A DNA stretch of 64,000 nt from Trebouxia sp. TZW2008 (lineage: Eukaryota > Chlorophyta > Trebouxiophyceae > Trebouxiales > Trebouxiaceae): assembly GCA_002118135.1 (NCBI GenBank), contig BDIU01000287.1:597069-661068 (forward strand), written 5' to 3'. Made by a program: the position numbers and the translations under genes. This document shows positions 63,571 through 64,000 of the stretch, one piece after another; within the stretch, counting starts at the first letter, position 1, and each line of letters opens with the position of its first letter. Under the pieces are notes generated by a model. That model did not search any database and was not told the DNA's origin. It saw nothing but the letters and a program-made list of their open reading frames with translations.

Positions 63571-64000
63571 ATGCTAAATTCGCTCGAGCTAGTGCCCAAA
63601 GTCAAACCAACACAGGCAACAAGGTCTGCTAAATTCTGCTGCTGCTGCTGCTGTGGCTACTGCTGCGGCATCAGGAACCTGGCCTTTTACAAGGCATTGG
63701 CACGCATCCGGATGCTGATGGCCGGAACCCTGCTAAGTCGCAGTGAGACTTATCGTGACAGCAAACGCTCGTGGAAGGAAAACGATGCTACGAAGCGTGT
63801 GACAGCACTCATGCATGCTGCTCAGCAAGCACTTGTCTGCTTTGTGCCCACACCATTCAAGTCTGCTGTCCTCAACATTCTGTCAGGTGCTGTGAAGAGC
63901 GTGATGGTGTTTGACAGAGGTCATGCAGCGGGCAGCATAGTTGGAGGTTTTCTTCAAAACCAGTTCATTGGGCTGTCCGCTGCATGCAAGACAAGAGGAA
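63571..64000 (+). CDS. Partial open reading frame running off the window, unrecognised
   Basis: The frame is open from 63502 to the window end (at least 166 codons; first Met 63571), longer than expected by chance here. It begins with an unremarkable stretch (MLNSLELVPKVKPTQATRSA), then six consecutive cysteines and GYCCGIRNL from a CTG-type repeat. It continues with KALARIRMLMAGTLLSRSET and SWKENDATKRVTALMHAAQQ, and then more hydrophobic sequence. The true start may lie near Met 63712 if the Cys run is UTR. I recognise no family. The neighbouring hairpin at 63454-63503 would fall in its 5' region. Confidence 0.35.
   Translation, partial: MLNSLELVPKVKPTQATRSAKFCCCCCCGYCCGIRNLAFYKALARIRMLMAGTLLSRSETYRDSKRSWKENDATKRVTALMHAAQQALVCFVPTPFKSAVLNILSGAVKSVMVFDRGHAAGSIVGGFLQNQFIGLSAACKTRG

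Overview
This is a nuclear window from a photosynthetic eukaryote, most likely a chlorophyte green alga and plausibly a trebouxiophyte. The evidence is nine intron-rich genes with spliceosomal introns, a plastid-targeted carbamoyl phosphate synthase large chain, a plant-type SIK1 (MST/Hippo) kinase, a PDV-type plastid-division protein, a plant-type ELKS/Rab6-interacting-like protein, and a TGTAA polyadenylation-like signal behind at least two genes. The species cannot be named from the sequence. No tRNA, rRNA, CRISPR array or complete transposon was found. I rebuilt exon chains by hand from homology, splice dinucleotides and codon phase. For every gene the chosen exon lengths sum to a multiple of three, but none has been checked against transcripts. 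Layout: (1) 716-12666, minus, a TBC1D31/WDR67 orthologue (WD40, TBC, coiled coil; 22 exons). (2) 13151-18159, minus, a kelch beta-propeller protein with a long disordered N-terminal part. (3) 18696-26231, plus, a SIK1-like STE20 kinase, divergent from the kelch gene. (4) 27183-29507, minus, ribosomal protein uL23 (RPL23A). (5) 29733-43525, plus, plastid CARB (20 exons, 1197 aa), head-to-head with RPL23A across about 225 bp. (6) 44371-49697, plus, a PDV2-like protein with a large Gln-rich coiled coil after its membrane segment. (7) 49822-51109, minus, diphthine synthase DPH5. (8) 51804-54251, minus, a START/SRPBCC-like protein with a 13-residue repeat array. (9) 54736-63075, plus, an ELKS/Rab6-interacting-like coiled-coil protein. 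(10) 63571-64000, plus, an open frame running off the edge. The genes form no operon or pathway; this is ordinary eukaryotic linkage of housekeeping, plastid, signalling and cytoskeletal genes. The most unusual property of the window is the content of its introns. More than 25 introns or intron segments contain decayed partial copies of the neighbouring exon, each spanning one splice junction. Copies upstream of an exon carry an acceptor plus the exon's 5' part; copies downstream carry the exon's 3' part plus a donor. GC-AG introns also look enriched (about 7 of about 94 inferred introns). A short dispersed repeat built on CTAGGTGTGTGTGGC recurs in introns across the window.
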